Made by a program: the position numbers and the translations under genes
Notes under the pieces: model-generated
What the model was told of the DNA's origin: nothing
The model's input: only the letters and a program-made list of their open reading frames with translations
Database searches by the model: none
From: Paramoeba atlantica
Lineage: Eukaryota; Discosea
DNA: 64,000 nt
Assembly (NCBI GenBank): GCA_977017575.1
Contig: CDRNVI010000164.1
Coordinates: 62,001-126,000, forward strand
Direction of reading: 5' to 3'
In this document: positions 43,803-55,367 of the stretch, piece after piece
Numbering within the stretch: position 1 is the stretch's first letter
Layout of the letters: every line of letters begins with the position of its first letter

Positions 43803-44111
43803 CTTCTCTTTTTTAAATGATCTTTTCTTTCCCTTCTTCTCTTCTCCTTCTTTCTCTCTTTTCCACAAAACAACAAACGAAAAAAAAAGAAAACAAGAGA
43901 CGGAGCGTTTGTTTTAATTCATATTCGAAAAGACTCAGATCGATTTTTTTGAACGTTTAATAAATATTATATTTTTGACAACAATCGGTTTTCAATATTA
44001 TATTAAAAATACATATAAATAATTATTTTATAAAAAATAAAAAAGAGGTAACTCCTTTCGAAAAAAGGTAACAAAAGGGTTTTTTTTTTTCTCTCTTTTC
44101 TCTTTTTCTTG
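43803..44111. promoter_or_regulatory. Divergent intergenic region, AT-rich core
   Basis: 309 bases between the EGF paralogue and the kinase gene. An AT-only core at about 43960-44045 lies between T/C-rich arms. No defined motif is seen. Confidence 0.35.
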
Positions 44112-45851
44112 ATGGCTGATGGATCTTTTGGGGAAATTGAACAACGATTGAAATCTCTCGAAACTTCATTTGAACAAATTTACCAATGTAAACCCGCCTG
44201 GATTAGTATCGCTCCTGGGAGGGTGAATTTGATTGGAGAACATATTGATTACAGTGACTTTGGGGTTCTTCCGATGGCAATTGAACATTCTTCCATGATG
44301 GCCTTCTTGGTTGTCGAGGAAAAAGAAAGTAAGGAGGAAGTCTCCTCCTCCAATTCTTTTGGGAGAAAAATCTTTATTCATAACAAAGATGATCGTTTCC
44401 CTTCAACCGAAGTCGAGATCCCATCTTCAACAACAACAACAACAACACAAACCCCATCATCAGGAGACGGAAACGACGGAAAGACAAACAATACATATGG
44501 AGTGAAGTTCAATCGCAAAAAACGATCATGGCATCAATTCTTCCTAGCTGGATATGTTGGTGTTCTCCAAAATTTGGCCCCTGAGTTGGGGAATCTTGAT
44601 CCAGCTCAAAGAGATCGATTATTATTTGGAGGGAAAGGAGAGAAGTGGTTTCTGTTTGTGGAAGGAAATGTTCCAGTTGGATCTGGTCTTGCTTCTTCCT
44701 CAGCACTTGTTTGTGCATCTTCTCTTCTGGTATGGTATTTTCTCATTTTTCATGTCCTTTTCTTTTGAAAATTTGTTCCGATTATTTGTCTCTTCTCATT
44801 TTCTGAGAAATAATAGACAATGCACGCACTTAGAACGCTGAAGAGTTGCCCTTCTTCTTGGAAAGGGTTCACAAAACTTCAGTTGGGATCGATCACAGCC
44901 AAATGCGAACAATATGTTGGTGCTGAATCTGGAGGAATGGATCAAGCGATCAGTCTTCTAGGAGAACAAGGAATAGCTAAAATGATTGAGTTTAATCCCT
45001 TGCGATCAACTGATGTGAGAATGCCTTCGTGTTCATCATTTGTCTTGGCAAACAGTTTAAAAGAACATTCAGTCGCGGATTCCCATTACAATCTTAGAGT
45101 TTTTGAATGTCGGTTGGCGGTTAATATCCTAGCAAAGTACCTCCTCCTTGCAAAAAAAGAGGAAGATCAATTGCCATCATCTTCTCCTTCTTCTCCGCCA
45201 CCATCCCGGTGGAAAACAATGCGAGAATTGGCCATTCATATGAACTTAAATACCGAAGAAGGTCTAAATGAAATGGCCAGTCTTGCATCAACTTATTTGA
45301 AGGAAGGTTCTTACAGAATTGAAGAGGCTGCAGCGGAACTGAATATGCCTATTGATTCTCTTGTGGAGACTTATTCGCCTCATTTCCACCCGGACGAAGG
45401 GGTCGAGTTAGAGTTGCGATTGCGGGCAAAACATGTCTTTTCAGAAGCTTCACGAGTTTTTCAATTTAAAAGAGCTTGTGATGAGTGTCAAAAGGGAGAG
45501 ATGAGTGAGGAAGTTTGTATGGAAAAACTTGGAGAACTCATGAAACAAAGTCATGAAAGTTGTCGTGACTTTTATGATTGTAGTTGTGATGAATTGAATC
45601 GATTAGTTGCAATTAGTGAGAGTCTTGGGGCGAGAGGAGCCAGACTTACAGGAGCTGGATGGGGAGGGTGGGGTGTTATTTTAGTTTCAGAAGAAAAAGC
45701 AAAACAATTTATCAACTCTCTCACTGATGAGTACTTGCTTCCTTCAGGTGTTTCACCTGAAGAAGTTTCAAAGAATGTTGTTTGGTCAAAGCCAAGTGCA
45801 GGTGCGCGACTCTACAATGTTCGATCTCAAGAGTGGGTTTTGTTATTATAA
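44112..45851 (+). CDS. GHMP kinase, GALK2-like (galactose/N-acetylgalactosamine kinase)
   Basis: Two exons, 44112-44729 and 44817-45851, give 550 residues. The galactokinase signature APGRVNLIGEHIDYSDFGVLPMAI binds the sugar. The ATP loop is PVGSGLASSSALVCAS. KCEQYVGAESGGMDQAIS holds the catalytic Asp, and GARLTGAGWGGWGV is the third GHMP motif. ANSLKEHSVADSHYNLRVFECRLA and IEFNPLRSTDV match GALK2 more closely than GALK1. Inserts rich in Thr/Ser (near residue 110) and Ser/Pro (PSSSPSSPPPS) lengthen the protein beyond the usual 450 or so. It phosphorylates GalNAc or galactose at C1 in the cytosol. Confidence 0.94.
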
Positions 45852-45939
45852 AAGAGAGATAGACGAGAAAATTGAAAAATAATAAATCACAATAAAAAAA
45901 AATTATATCATATTCTTCTCAGGCTTCAGTTAGAGAAAA

Positions 45940-47839
45940 TTAATCAGAAACACTATCAGAAGAGACAATGATCCCACCAGAATTCTGCTGTTTGGAGAGC
46001 GACTCGTGGTCCAATCCAGAACCCCCAAAAAGCCACATATTTGATGAACGTTTCTTTTCAATCTCAACATACCCATCACCTCTCCTTTTCTCTTGATGAT
46101 CCGTTATCCAAAGGATTAAAGCAGACCCTGATCCAACAATAATCACGACAGACATACACAAATGACCCAAGACAAACGATTCTGTTACTCCTGTTGAAAG
46201 AAGATCGTCTCCATCTTCTTCTTTCACTGTCAATCCATAAAGATTGGGACCAACAATTCCCCCCAGATTTCCAATTGAGATAAGAAATGCAGTGCCAACA
46301 GCACGTTCTGATGTTGGTTTCGATTTATAGGTGCTTGAAAACCATGCTAAGATTGGTGGCATACTGTTGGAATAAAAAAAAAGGAGAAGGGAAAAAGAGA
46401 ATTTTTTTTTAATAAGAAAATATGAAATTATTTTAGCAAGGACAAAAAAGAAAAGTAAACCTTGACTGAATCCCAGCATTTGCAATCATAACACTGATGA
46501 TTGACAACGTATTAATCTCATAATTCGCCGAAAAAGTGAGAGTCACAAACGCAAAACCACAAACACATGTAGTTATAAAAGTAAACATTCCATGATCTCC
46601 TGTCTTATCAGAAAAATAAGACACCACAAGAATCGCAATGGTGGTCAAAGTATAAGAAGGAACAGTCATTAAATTTGCTCCCAATTCATCAAATCCCATC
46701 TCAGTTAAGAGAGTTGGGAGATAAAATCCAAGGGAATAGGCGACTGTAACCTGACAAAAATAAAGAAAAGAAAAAGCCCAGGTTCGTTTCGAAGAAAGGA
46801 CAAGAATGAGAGCTTCTTTTGTACTACTTCCCATTTTCTCAAGGGATGGTTGCAATCTTGTTGTTGCCAACTCTTTTTCATCAGGTGAAAGCCAAGAAGA
46901 TTTCTCTGGACGATCCGGGAGAAAGAAGAAAGCTACCACTCCAACAATCATGGAAGCAACTCCTTCAATTAAGAAAAGCCATTGCCATCCATCAAGCCAC
47001 CAATCAATTCGAAGAACACCATAGGCAATTAAACCTCCAACTGCTCCTGCTACTGCTGATGCTGAGTACATGTATGCGATACGAGAAGTATATTCGCTCC
47101 CCTGAGGTTTGGAAAGTAAAAATAATGAGAAAAAAGAAGGAAAAAAGAAGTAAAAAGAAAACCCTTTTCCCCTCAAATCTTTTTGCCCTTGGTAATGAAA
47201 CAAAAGAAGATAGATTACCTTATACCAATAGTTTGTTAAATAGAAGACGAGACCAGGAAACAATCCAGCTTCTGCGACACCAAGAAAGAAACGAACAATA
47301 ATTAGATCAACAAATGATTTGACAAAGATTGTTGCAGCGGAGATTAACCCAAAGAAAAAAACCAAAGATCCAATCCACCTATTGTTTTTTTTTTTTTAAA
47401 TGGTTCAATCAAAAAAAAGTTGAAAGAAGAAGAAGAAGAAGAAGAAGAGAGAAGAGAGAAGAAATTCTCTGAAAGAACAAAAAAACTGAGGAGAGATCCC
47501 CAAAGAATTAAAAACGGACAATGAGGGGGAAAAGAGAAAAAGAAAAAGAAATATTGAATACCAGGAAGGCCTCGTCTTCTTCAAAGCAACATTCGAAGGA
47601 ATCTCCATCAAAATATAACCAACAAAAAAGATCGCAACAGCAAAAGAAAACTCCCACTCTTTCAAACCAAGAGCAGAAACCAAATCATCATGTACATTCC
47701 CAACATTAATTCGATCAAGATATGCCACAAAGTACAACACAAATGATGCTGGGATGATGTGCCGATCGATTTTGGAGAGGAGATTCTTTTCATCTGTGGG
47801 GATTGATTGGTTTTTCCCTCCTTCTTCTTCGTCTTCCAT
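45940..47839 (-). CDS. MFS transporter, anion:cation symporter type (allantoate/phthalate-like)
   Basis: Four exons can be placed. An acidic cytosolic N-terminus precedes about twelve membrane segments. The family pattern is clear: LDRINVGN in helix 1, VGYILMEIPSNVALKK, then RFFLGVAEAGLFPGLVFYLTNYW, WQWLFLIEGVAS and FFLPDRPEKSSWLSPDE. The second half has YFSDKTGD and AFLISIGNLGGIVGPNLYG. This matches the fungal and bacterial ACS family (Dal5, Tna1, phthalate permease), which imports organic anions with protons. The C-terminal tail is hydrophilic and ends SSDSVSD. The substrate is unknown. It converges on the kinase gene with 88 bases between stops. Confidence 0.92.
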
Positions 47840-48116
47840 CTTTTAGAGATTCAAAAAGAAAGACGGAAAAGGAAGAAAAAGATGAAAGAAGAAGAAGAGA
47901 AGAAGAAGGGAAAAAAGAATCTCGCACCGCGAAAAAAGAAACCCAGAAAACTCTGCGAAGGAAAACAACCGTTTTTATCTATAAATAATAATTTTTATTT
48001 CGGAAACAACTGTTTTTGACTATAAATAGAAAAGAGGGTTTTTCGTTTCTTTTTTTCTGCTTTTTGTTGGTTCATTTTTTTGGGGATTAATTTTAATTTT
48101 GGAGTGAGAAAAAGAG
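47840..48116. promoter_or_regulatory. Divergent intergenic region
   Basis: 277 bases between the MFS gene (minus) and the small-domain gene (plus). Two TCTATAAATA-like stretches occur at about 47978-47986 and 48020-48028, the only TATA-box-like sequences I noticed near a start in this window; whether they act as such is unknown. Confidence 0.4.
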
Positions 48117-48580
48117 ATGGATTCCATCACCGTCTCTGGAGGATTTGTGGAAAAAACTGATGATCGATATGAATCAACGTGTGATGGAGTCTATGTAATC
48201 CAAAAAGATTTATACAACAAGAAACATTACTTTCGTCGATGTGAAGAAGGAAAGATTGTTCCAGGTTCGATCTATTGCGATGATAGGACAGATAAATGTC
48301 TTTATTGGAAGATTTGGCGATCAGGAAAGGGGAAAAATGATGGAGGCTGGAATTTTAGTCAAGTTCCTGATGACCCTGATTCTCCCTTTCCTCCTTTTGG
48401 TGTCTGGGTGAAAGAGAAAGCCTCAAAGGATGATTCTCTTGGTGGAAATAACTATGAGAATTTGGAAGTCCAATTTTCGGTTCTTTCTTTCTTTTCAAAA
48501 ATTCATTCTTTTGAGTTTTCTCTCTCATGTCGAACAAAAAAACACAGGGCACGGATTTAAAACCAGCTAAAAGATCATAA
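48117..48580 (+). CDS. Small single-domain protein with the KPAK tail
   Basis: Two phase-0 exons, 48117-48467 and 48548-48580, give 127 residues. The first exon encodes a compact domain: ITVSGGFVEKTDDRYESTCDGVY, then YFRRCEEGKIVPGSIY, CLYWKIWRSG, WNFSQVPDD and FPPFGVWVKEKA. The aromatic spacing (GVY..Y.R..LYW.IW..W....P..G.W) recalls a short beta domain that recurs in protist proteins; I do not know a name or function for it. The last exon encodes only GTDLKPAKRS and the stop, exactly 33 bases, as in the ankyrin genes. Confidence 0.72.
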
Positions 48581-48710
48581 TCAATTGTTTTTTGGTTTTT
48601 CTGGGAATGGCATGTCTGACTCTTTCCCTGTAAAGGTGGAAAACAAATTGATTTTTTTCTCTTTTTTTTGGTTTTCCAGTCGAATTCTTTTCTCTTTCTG
48701 TTGTCAAGAA

Positions 48711-49132
48711 ATGGGCGCCATCGTTGTTTCTGGAGGTTTTCTGGAAAAAAATAGTGATCCATATGAATCGACATGTGATGGAGTGTATTTCATCCAAGAA
48801 GATTTGTTGGCCAATAAACATCACTTTCGTCGATGTGAAGAAGGAAAGATTGTTCCAGGTTCAATCTATTGGGATGGCCGTCTTTATTGGAAGATTTGGT
48901 CATGAAAAGGCAATGATGGTTGGAATTTTAGTCAAGTTTCTGATGACCCTGATTCCCTTTTCCCTCCTATTGGTCAATGGGTGAAAGGGAAAGCTGTGGA
49001 TGATGAATATTTTAGTGAACATTACGATGAGATTGGTTATCCATTTTTTTTTTTTTAAATTCAATTCTTCTTTGAGTTTCTTCTCAGAGATAAAAACAGG
49101 TCACGGATGTAAAGCCAGCCAAAAAATCATAA
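48711..49132 (+). pseudogene. Decayed tandem copy of the small-domain gene
   Basis: About 600 bases downstream of its parent. MGAIVVSGGFLEKNSDPYESTCDGVYF through GKIVPGSIYWDGRLYWKIWS aligns closely, then a TGA at 48903-48905 stands where the parent has Gly. The frame continues open beyond it (GWNFSQVSDDPDS, FPPIGQWVKGKA). The terminal mini-exon is kept at 49100-49132 (VTDVKPAKKS and stop), but the available donor after DDEYFSEHYDEI is in a different phase. Two independent defects argue for a pseudogene rather than a sequencing error; TGA is a true stop elsewhere in the window. Confidence 0.75.
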
Positions 49133-49386
49133 CCGAGAACTCCCAACCCCTTCTAAATCTCCCAAACTCCAAAGGTCTCCAAGTCCTCAAGTGCGCCAAA
49201 CCTTTTGGCTTTCTGCTCAAAGGGAAAAGAAACCATTTTTAACCAAATATGTCGATTAAAAAGTTTTTCTTTTTCCGTTTTTGGTTTTTTCTGTTTTTTT
49301 CTGTTTTTTCTTTTCCAGCCAAGGCGACAAAAAGGTGGGGTGGTCTCTTTGTTTGTTTTGTTTCTTTGTGATTTATTTCTTTGAGA

Positions 49387-51983
49387 ATGGAGAGAAAAGA
49401 TGAGAAGGGTTTTTGTTGTGGAATTTGTATGATGGTTATGGAACGTGGGAGAGTGCCAAGGATGCTCCCTTGTGGTCATTCTTTTTGTTCGGATTGTTTG
49501 AAGAAAAGAAGAGAGAGAGAGTCAAATTTGCGTTGTTCAAATTGTGGAGAGGTCTTTGAAGGCGAGTTTGTTGAGTCTTTTGAAGTGAATGAATTGATTC
49601 CTAAGATGGTTGATATTCTTCTTTCTTCTCATATATTATTAGTGTCTGATCGACCAGGTTTTTTTTTCTCTCTCTCTCTCTCTCCCTTTCTTTGTCGACT
49701 TTCTTTGTCTTTGTTTCTGTTTCTCTAAAAATCTTTTGAAATGGTTAGAAGAGGCGAGTTTTTGTGCCAACTTTTCAACTTGTGGTCAAAAGACACAAAT
49801 GTTTTGTTCTCAGTGCCAACTTTTTATTTGTGATTCTTGTAACACATTCCACGAATCCACTTTCTTCACCCGAAACCATCAACGCAGAAGAAAATTCACG
49901 TCAGGACAACTCCAACAAGAAGAAAAAGGAGAAGAAGAAAAAGAACTCCAACCACAATCACCATCATCGCATCATCCTCAAGATCAACAATTTACAAAAA
50001 TGAAGAGATGTTTAAAACACAGTTCTGAAGGAGTGAGTGGGTATTGTTTCGAATGTTCTTCTTTGGTTTGTGTGCGTTGTATTCTTGGAGGTCATGTCAA
50101 TCATCAAGATAATGTTCATCCTCTTGAAGAAAGTGCTCAGAAAAGACGAAAACAAGTTTCGAAGTTTGGTGAAGAGATTGGAAAGAGAATAGAAAGAATC
50201 CAAAAAGAAAAGGAAACGAATGATGTTGAGATTCGAAATTTGGAAGAGAAATTGAAAGAGTTGAGAGAGAAATTGGTTGGGAAAGAGGGAAAGAAGAAAG
50301 AATTAGAGAGAGGTTTAAATGATTTGAGAATGAGGTTCGATACAATTAATCGGTTATCTCAAACTCCAAAAGATGAATTAATTCTTGAAGAAGAAGTTTA
50401 TTCGACACTTCTTGATGCTGCAGAAGAGATTGTTGTTGATTGTTGTGTTGGTGCTGAAAAAAGAACTGAAGAAAAAGAAAGAGAGATAAAAGAAAGAGAG
50501 GAAAGAGAGAGAGAGGAAAAACAAAAAAAAGAGGCTGTGGAAAGAAAAGGAATGGAAAAGGGAAAGAGAGAAGAGGAAAAAGAGATTGATGAATTTGAAC
50601 TGAATATTAATATTGAAGTTGAAGAAGAAGATGAAGATGAAGAATATGGTTGTATCGAAGAAATTCTTCCGGTTTTTCTCTTTTATTTCTTTCTTTTCTT
50701 TTCTTTTCTTTTCTTTTTTCTTCTTTTTTATTTATCCATTCATGCAGTCACGATCCCCACCACCAACACCAGATCAACAAAGCCAAGCCATGGCACAAAT
50801 CGAACCTGAATGTACAATGAAAGAAGGTGATCTCTGGTATTTGATTCATTCTTTTTGGTGGAACCAATGGAAAGAATATACCAAAGTTTGTCCTTTCATT
50901 TATTATTATTATTATTCCACATTCAATAACAAACAAAATATACCAATAATAAATCAATAATAAACATAATATAAAAAATAAACTAAACACTACAAAATAT
51001 TCCCTCACAACACTGATTTTTCCCCTTCTCTTTCAGGATGAAGAGGCAAAAACAAGCCCAGATCATCCTGGAGAGATAAATAATTTTCCCCTTTGTGATG
51101 AAAAAGGACAACTTCGGAGGTTATTTTTAGAATTTTGAATTGAAAGAGAGAAAGGAGAAATAGAGGAAGAGCAAGAAAGAAAAAGAAAGATTTTTTATTT
51201 ATTTCAATGAATAGAGATGTCACTCAAAAATCTGATTTCGAGTTACTTCACGAAAAACAGTGGAAACTCCTTTCTCATTGGTTTTTATTTCTTAATTCGA
51301 GGGAAGAAAGGAAAAAGGAACAAAGAAAAGGAAATGAGAGAGAGAAGAGAGAAAAGAAACAAAATTGATTTTAAACTTATTATTTAATATTTTATTCAGG
51401 TATGGAGGAGGACCAGAAATTAGTCGAAGAGTTATTCAATCAGGGTCTCATTATCGATCCCAATTTGAAGTTGAAATCTATCTTTTGCGAGTTGAATTGG
51501 TTCTAGCGAGTTCAAATGAAATTGTATGATTTTTTATTTTTATTTGAGAGAGAAAAAGAGAGAAAAGAGGGAGAAAAGAGAAAGAGAGAAGGGTGAAGGA
51601 CAAATGGGTTGATTCTGTCAGACAAAGATTTTATTTTATTTCATGAAAAGTAATTTTTAATTGAATATTTGGTTAGGTTTTTGAATCATTTTCAAGTCGA
51701 GATACTGTTCGAAAGTTGGCAGAAAAGGCAATGGAAGATTTTGGAGTGACTGAAGGAAATTTTCTTCTTTGGGATTATCATGGAGGAGCAAAGTAATTTT
51801 CTCTCTTTTTTTTTTTCTTTTTTTCTTTTTTTCTTTCCTCCAAGGTTTCTGAAAACTCTTTTTATTCCAAGAATTAAGGCCCTAGACGACTTGTCTGCGC
51901 ACTTATCTGATCACCGAATTATGGATTCACAACAAATATTGGTTGAAGAGAAAAAAGAGACAGAGAATCAATGGTCCTGGTGA
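49387..51983 (+). CDS. RING/B-box protein fused to DUSP and ubiquitin-like domains
   Basis: Eight exons: 49387-49657, 49749-50671, 50748-50885, 51037-51119, 51215-51280, 51400-51523, 51677-51792 and 51845-51983. All phases agree and give 619 residues. A RING finger (C11, C14, C29, H31, C34, C37, C50, C53) is followed by two B-boxes (CANFSTCGQ..CSQC..CDSC; KRCLKHSSEG..CFEC..CVRC) and a coiled coil to about residue 390. Then comes a DUSP domain: EGDLWYLIHSFWWNQWKEY, HPGEINNFPL, WKLLSHWYGGGPEISRRVIQ. A UBL follows with VEIYLLRVELVL, SSRDTVRKLAEKA, LLWDYHG and QQILVEEKKETENQW. This DUSP-UBL pair is that of USP4/11/15, but no protease domain follows. It is probably an E3 ligase using a deubiquitinase-type recognition module. 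Confidence 0.88.
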
Positions 51984-52554
51984 AGGAAGAGAGATGGAGA
52001 GATATTGTTATTTATGATATTTGGATTCAAGGAATGGAAGCGAATTTGATGTGATTTTGGAACAGACGCGCTCGACTGGAGAGTGATTGTTGATTTGGAA
52101 ATGAGAGATGTTTTCGTTTGGGGGAAATCTCAATGTTCCAAGAAATCACTTTCAGTTTTTCCAGAGGTTTTGTTTTTGTTCTGTGATTATTTTTTTGGTG
52201 ATTTTTCTGAAATGGTTCTTTTTTTAGGCGGGAATGATTTACATCAATTTACAACAAATTGAAGGGGGGAATTTCACCAATTGATTATTTATTTAATCCC
52301 ATCCCTTTTTAGGGGAGAAATAAAAAAGCAAGAATCTGGGATTGTTTCATTCCAAAATATGCGTCTCAAAACCAAAATTCAGTGAGTTTGAATCTTCTCT
52401 CAACCCCAAAACAAGAAGGGAAGATGAAAAAAAGCGACCCAAATTTAGCCTTTTTGTTTGTTTGTTGTTTGTGTTTTGTTCTGGCCTTCTTCTCGTCTTC
52501 TTTCTGTGTTTTGAAATTGTTTTTTGGTTGTGAACTGAATTATCCTGCTGAAAA
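51984..52554. other. Spacer with a possible UBL-like remnant
   Basis: No complete gene is found. On the plus strand, a frame at about 52050-52167 (DWRVIVDLEMRDVFVWGK..SLSVFPE) can splice in phase 0 to 52229-52284 (AGMIYINLQQIEGGNFTN, stop). The last piece resembles the end of a DUSP-associated UBL. It may be the remains of a second copy of the preceding module or an alternative 3' end. Weak. Confidence 0.3.
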
Positions 52555-54685
52555 ATGGGAGAAAAGAGGAAACGTGATGAAAACAGCGGAGAAGAAGAGT
52601 TGGAAAACAAGAGAAAGAAGGAAGAAAAGCCGATTGAAAAAGGAAAAGAAGAAGAAGAAACAGAAAGGAAAGAGTGTGAAGAAAGGAGAGGATTTGAATG
52701 TTTGATTTGTTTTGAAATGATGAGATGGGAAAGAGAACCGAGATCATTACCTTGTGGCCACTCTTTTTGCTCTGATTGTCTCAACAAACTCTTCTTCTCC
52801 TCTCAACAAACTTCAACTTCAACTTCTGAGAGTGGTGATGGTGGTGATGGTGATGATGGTGAGAGTGATGGTGGTCCCAATCTTTTTCTTTCTCCTCTTC
52901 AAGTCGATGGTTCTTCTTCTTCTTCTTCTTCTTCAAGTTCAAGTTGTTGTTTGAGTTATGGTGGGAAGAAGAAGAGATGTTGTCCAGTTTGTCGAAAAGA
53001 GATTGAAGGAGAAGGAGGAGGAAGATGTGAAACAATTGGATCATTTGATTCCAATTATTTAATTCCTGAAACAATTGATGTGATTGAATCTTCAAAGATT
53101 CCTTCTTTCTGTATTCCTCCAACTCCATGTTTTTCTTTTCTTTTGTGTTTTCAAATGAAACAATTCACCTCACTCACCCACCCACCACAAACACAAAGAA
53201 AATACCCCCTCATTAACAAAGTAAACAGATGAAACAAAAGAATGTGTGAATTTCAGAAAGTGTGGAGAGCGAACTTCAATGTATTGTTCTGACTGCAAAG
53301 TTTTCATTTGTGATTCTTGTGAACAATCTCATTCCTCCAATATTTTCTCTCAAAACCACAAACGTGAAAACCAACAACAAGAAGGAAGAAACCAACAACA
53401 TGAGAATGATGAAGGATTAGAAAGTTTGAAAAAGAAACACTGTTTAACTCACCCATCTGAGAATTTGAGTGGGTTTTGTTTTGAGTGTTCTCTTTTTGTT
53501 TGTTTGGATTGTGTTCTTGAAATTCATTGTGAACATCAACAGAATGTTTATTCGTTAGAAAAGAGTGGTTTGAGAAAGAGAAACGAGATTTTGAAGATTG
53601 GAGTTGGATTGGAAAAGAGATTGGAGTTTGTTGAAAAGGAAACAAGAAAAGTAAAACAAGAGATTCAAGAATTAGAAGAGAAATTAATGAACAAGAAAGT
53701 GATGAAGAAAGATTTAGATTTAGAGAAAGTTGATTTGAGAATGAGGTGTGATACAATTCTTAGATTGTCTCAAACTCCAACAACTGATTCTCTTTTCGAT
53801 GAAGATCTCTTTTCAACTTTTCTTCAAATTGCGAATGATCTTATTGATGAACTTGATGTTTCACTTTTGAATCGAAAAAAGAAAGGAGTGATTGGTAATC
53901 GAATGGAATTTATTTCTTCATTTTGTTGTGATGAAAAACCTTGGGGAATTGTTGAGAACATTGATGGTAACTTTATTGTTTGTCATGATAGAAGGAAGTT
54001 AGGAATTAGAAACAAAGAAGGATCTTTGATTCAAACTCTCAAAGTTGATGGGGGTTTTATTGATGTTGCAATTGGGTTGAATGATGAGATTGTATGTCTC
54101 AACCAACTACAATCGAAAGTGATGGTGTTGAACAAAGAAGGTTATTTGATAAGATCATTTGGATGTGAAGGTTCTGAACCTGGTCAATTCAACAAATCAC
54201 GTGGGATTGATGTTGATGAAGAAGGTAGAATTATTGTTGTTGACACCCTGAATCATCGAATTCAAGTGTTTAGTTATGATGGATGTTTTATTCGATGTTT
54301 TGGAACTCGTGGTTCTTCTGAAGGTCAATTTGACCATCCTTGTGGTGTAGTAGTTGATGGAGATGGTAATCTTGTTATTTCAGATAATTGGAATCATCGA
54401 ATTCAAGTGATGGGAATTGAAGGAAATTTTATTCGAACTTTTGGAGAAAGAGGATCAAAAGATTCTCAATTGGAGAATCCAACAGGTGTTGATGTTGATG
54501 GGAATGATCGAATTATTGTTGGTGAATGGGGAAATGGGAGAGTGAGTGTATTTGAGAAAGATGTAACTTTTCTTTTTTCTTTTGGATTTGGGAAGATGAA
54601 GAATCCTTTTGGGGTTGGTGTACATTCATCTGGTTCAATTTTAGTTTCAGAACCAGATCAAAACTCAGTTCAATTGTGGAAATGA
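52555..54685 (+). CDS. RING/B-box/coiled-coil/NHL protein (TRIM-NHL type), copy 1
   Basis: Two exons, 52555-53110 and 53229-54685, phase 1, 670 residues. A charged N-terminus leads to a RING: FECLICFEMM, PCGHSFCSDC, then a 67-residue Ser/Gly/Asp insert before the last ligand pair CCPVC (C143, C146). Two B-boxes follow (CGERTSMYCSDCKVFICDSC; HCLTHPSENLSGFCFECSLFVCLDC), then a coiled coil, then about six NHL blades (GIVENIDGNFIV; RGIDVDEEGRIIVVDTLNHRIQVF; CGVVVDGDGNLVISD). This is the TRIM2/3/71 architecture without the filamin domain: an E3 ligase whose NHL propeller would bind RNA or protein. The second exon carries everything after the RING. Copy 2 is at 60255. Confidence 0.92.
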
Positions 54686-55191
54686 TGGTTCTTCCTGAGT
54701 TTCAAACTATCGAAGAAAATTCGTCACTAACCAAACCAAACCTTTTTTCTTTTTTTGGTTGAATTTTTCTCTCCAACTCTCACATTTCGGATGTGTGACA
54801 CCTCGGAGATGTTTTGGAGAATTATTGAGAAAGTTTTCCAAGTGAAAATATCAAGGTTGTCTTGAAAACTTTCTTTCCTTTTTTCTATTTTTTTTAATCT
54901 TACATTTGTTTGTTTTTGGTTGAGTTATTTCCTTTCTTTTGTTATTTTTTTTTCTTTTCTCTTTCTGTTGATCTTCTTTATTTTGAATTTAATTTTGAAG
55001 TTTTTTAGATTTCAAAGATAATTTAATTTCTTGGACTTGGGGGAAAAACTGGAAATACTTCTTTCTCTTTTTAGAGCAATCAGGTTTCTCTTCTTTTCTT
55101 TATTTCATCAAAAAATGATACCATTTTTTTTGAAATTTTTTCCTTTTTCTTTAGGACTGGAAAGAATCTCTTTTTTTCGAATTTGGTTCTC
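54686..55191. other. Spacer with a truncated exon at its right end
   Basis: T-rich spacer similar to parts of 62461-62570. The last 38 bases (from about 55154) match the first half of the exon-like segment at 59225, interrupted here by the gag-only LTR element. The final seven bases, GGTTCTC (55185-55191), recur at 57302-57308 as the element's target duplication. Confidence 0.6.
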
Positions 55192-55367
55192 GTTAATTCC
55201 TCGAGACCAATTGAAATGGGAAAAATAAGAAAGATTTATTATTTGGTTTTGATCGGGTTTTCGGCGAAAGGAAATTTTCTCAGAAAGTTGTTCGGCGATC
55301 CAGAAAAGTGATTTCCGGATTCATTGTTTGTCATGGGAATATTCTGTGGAACATTCAAGACTTCAAC
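55192..55367 (-). repeat. 3' LTR of the gag-only element
   Basis: 176 bases, identical to 57126-57301 except at one site. Its ends are GTT and AAC rather than the usual TG and CA. Confidence 0.92.

Noticed and set aside
52781-53128. His-rich minus-strand frame opposite the TRIM-NHL RING exon (also at 60211-60876)
   Set aside because: It is the antisense of the GATGGT repeat in the RING insert; the plus strand has zinc ligands and splice phases.
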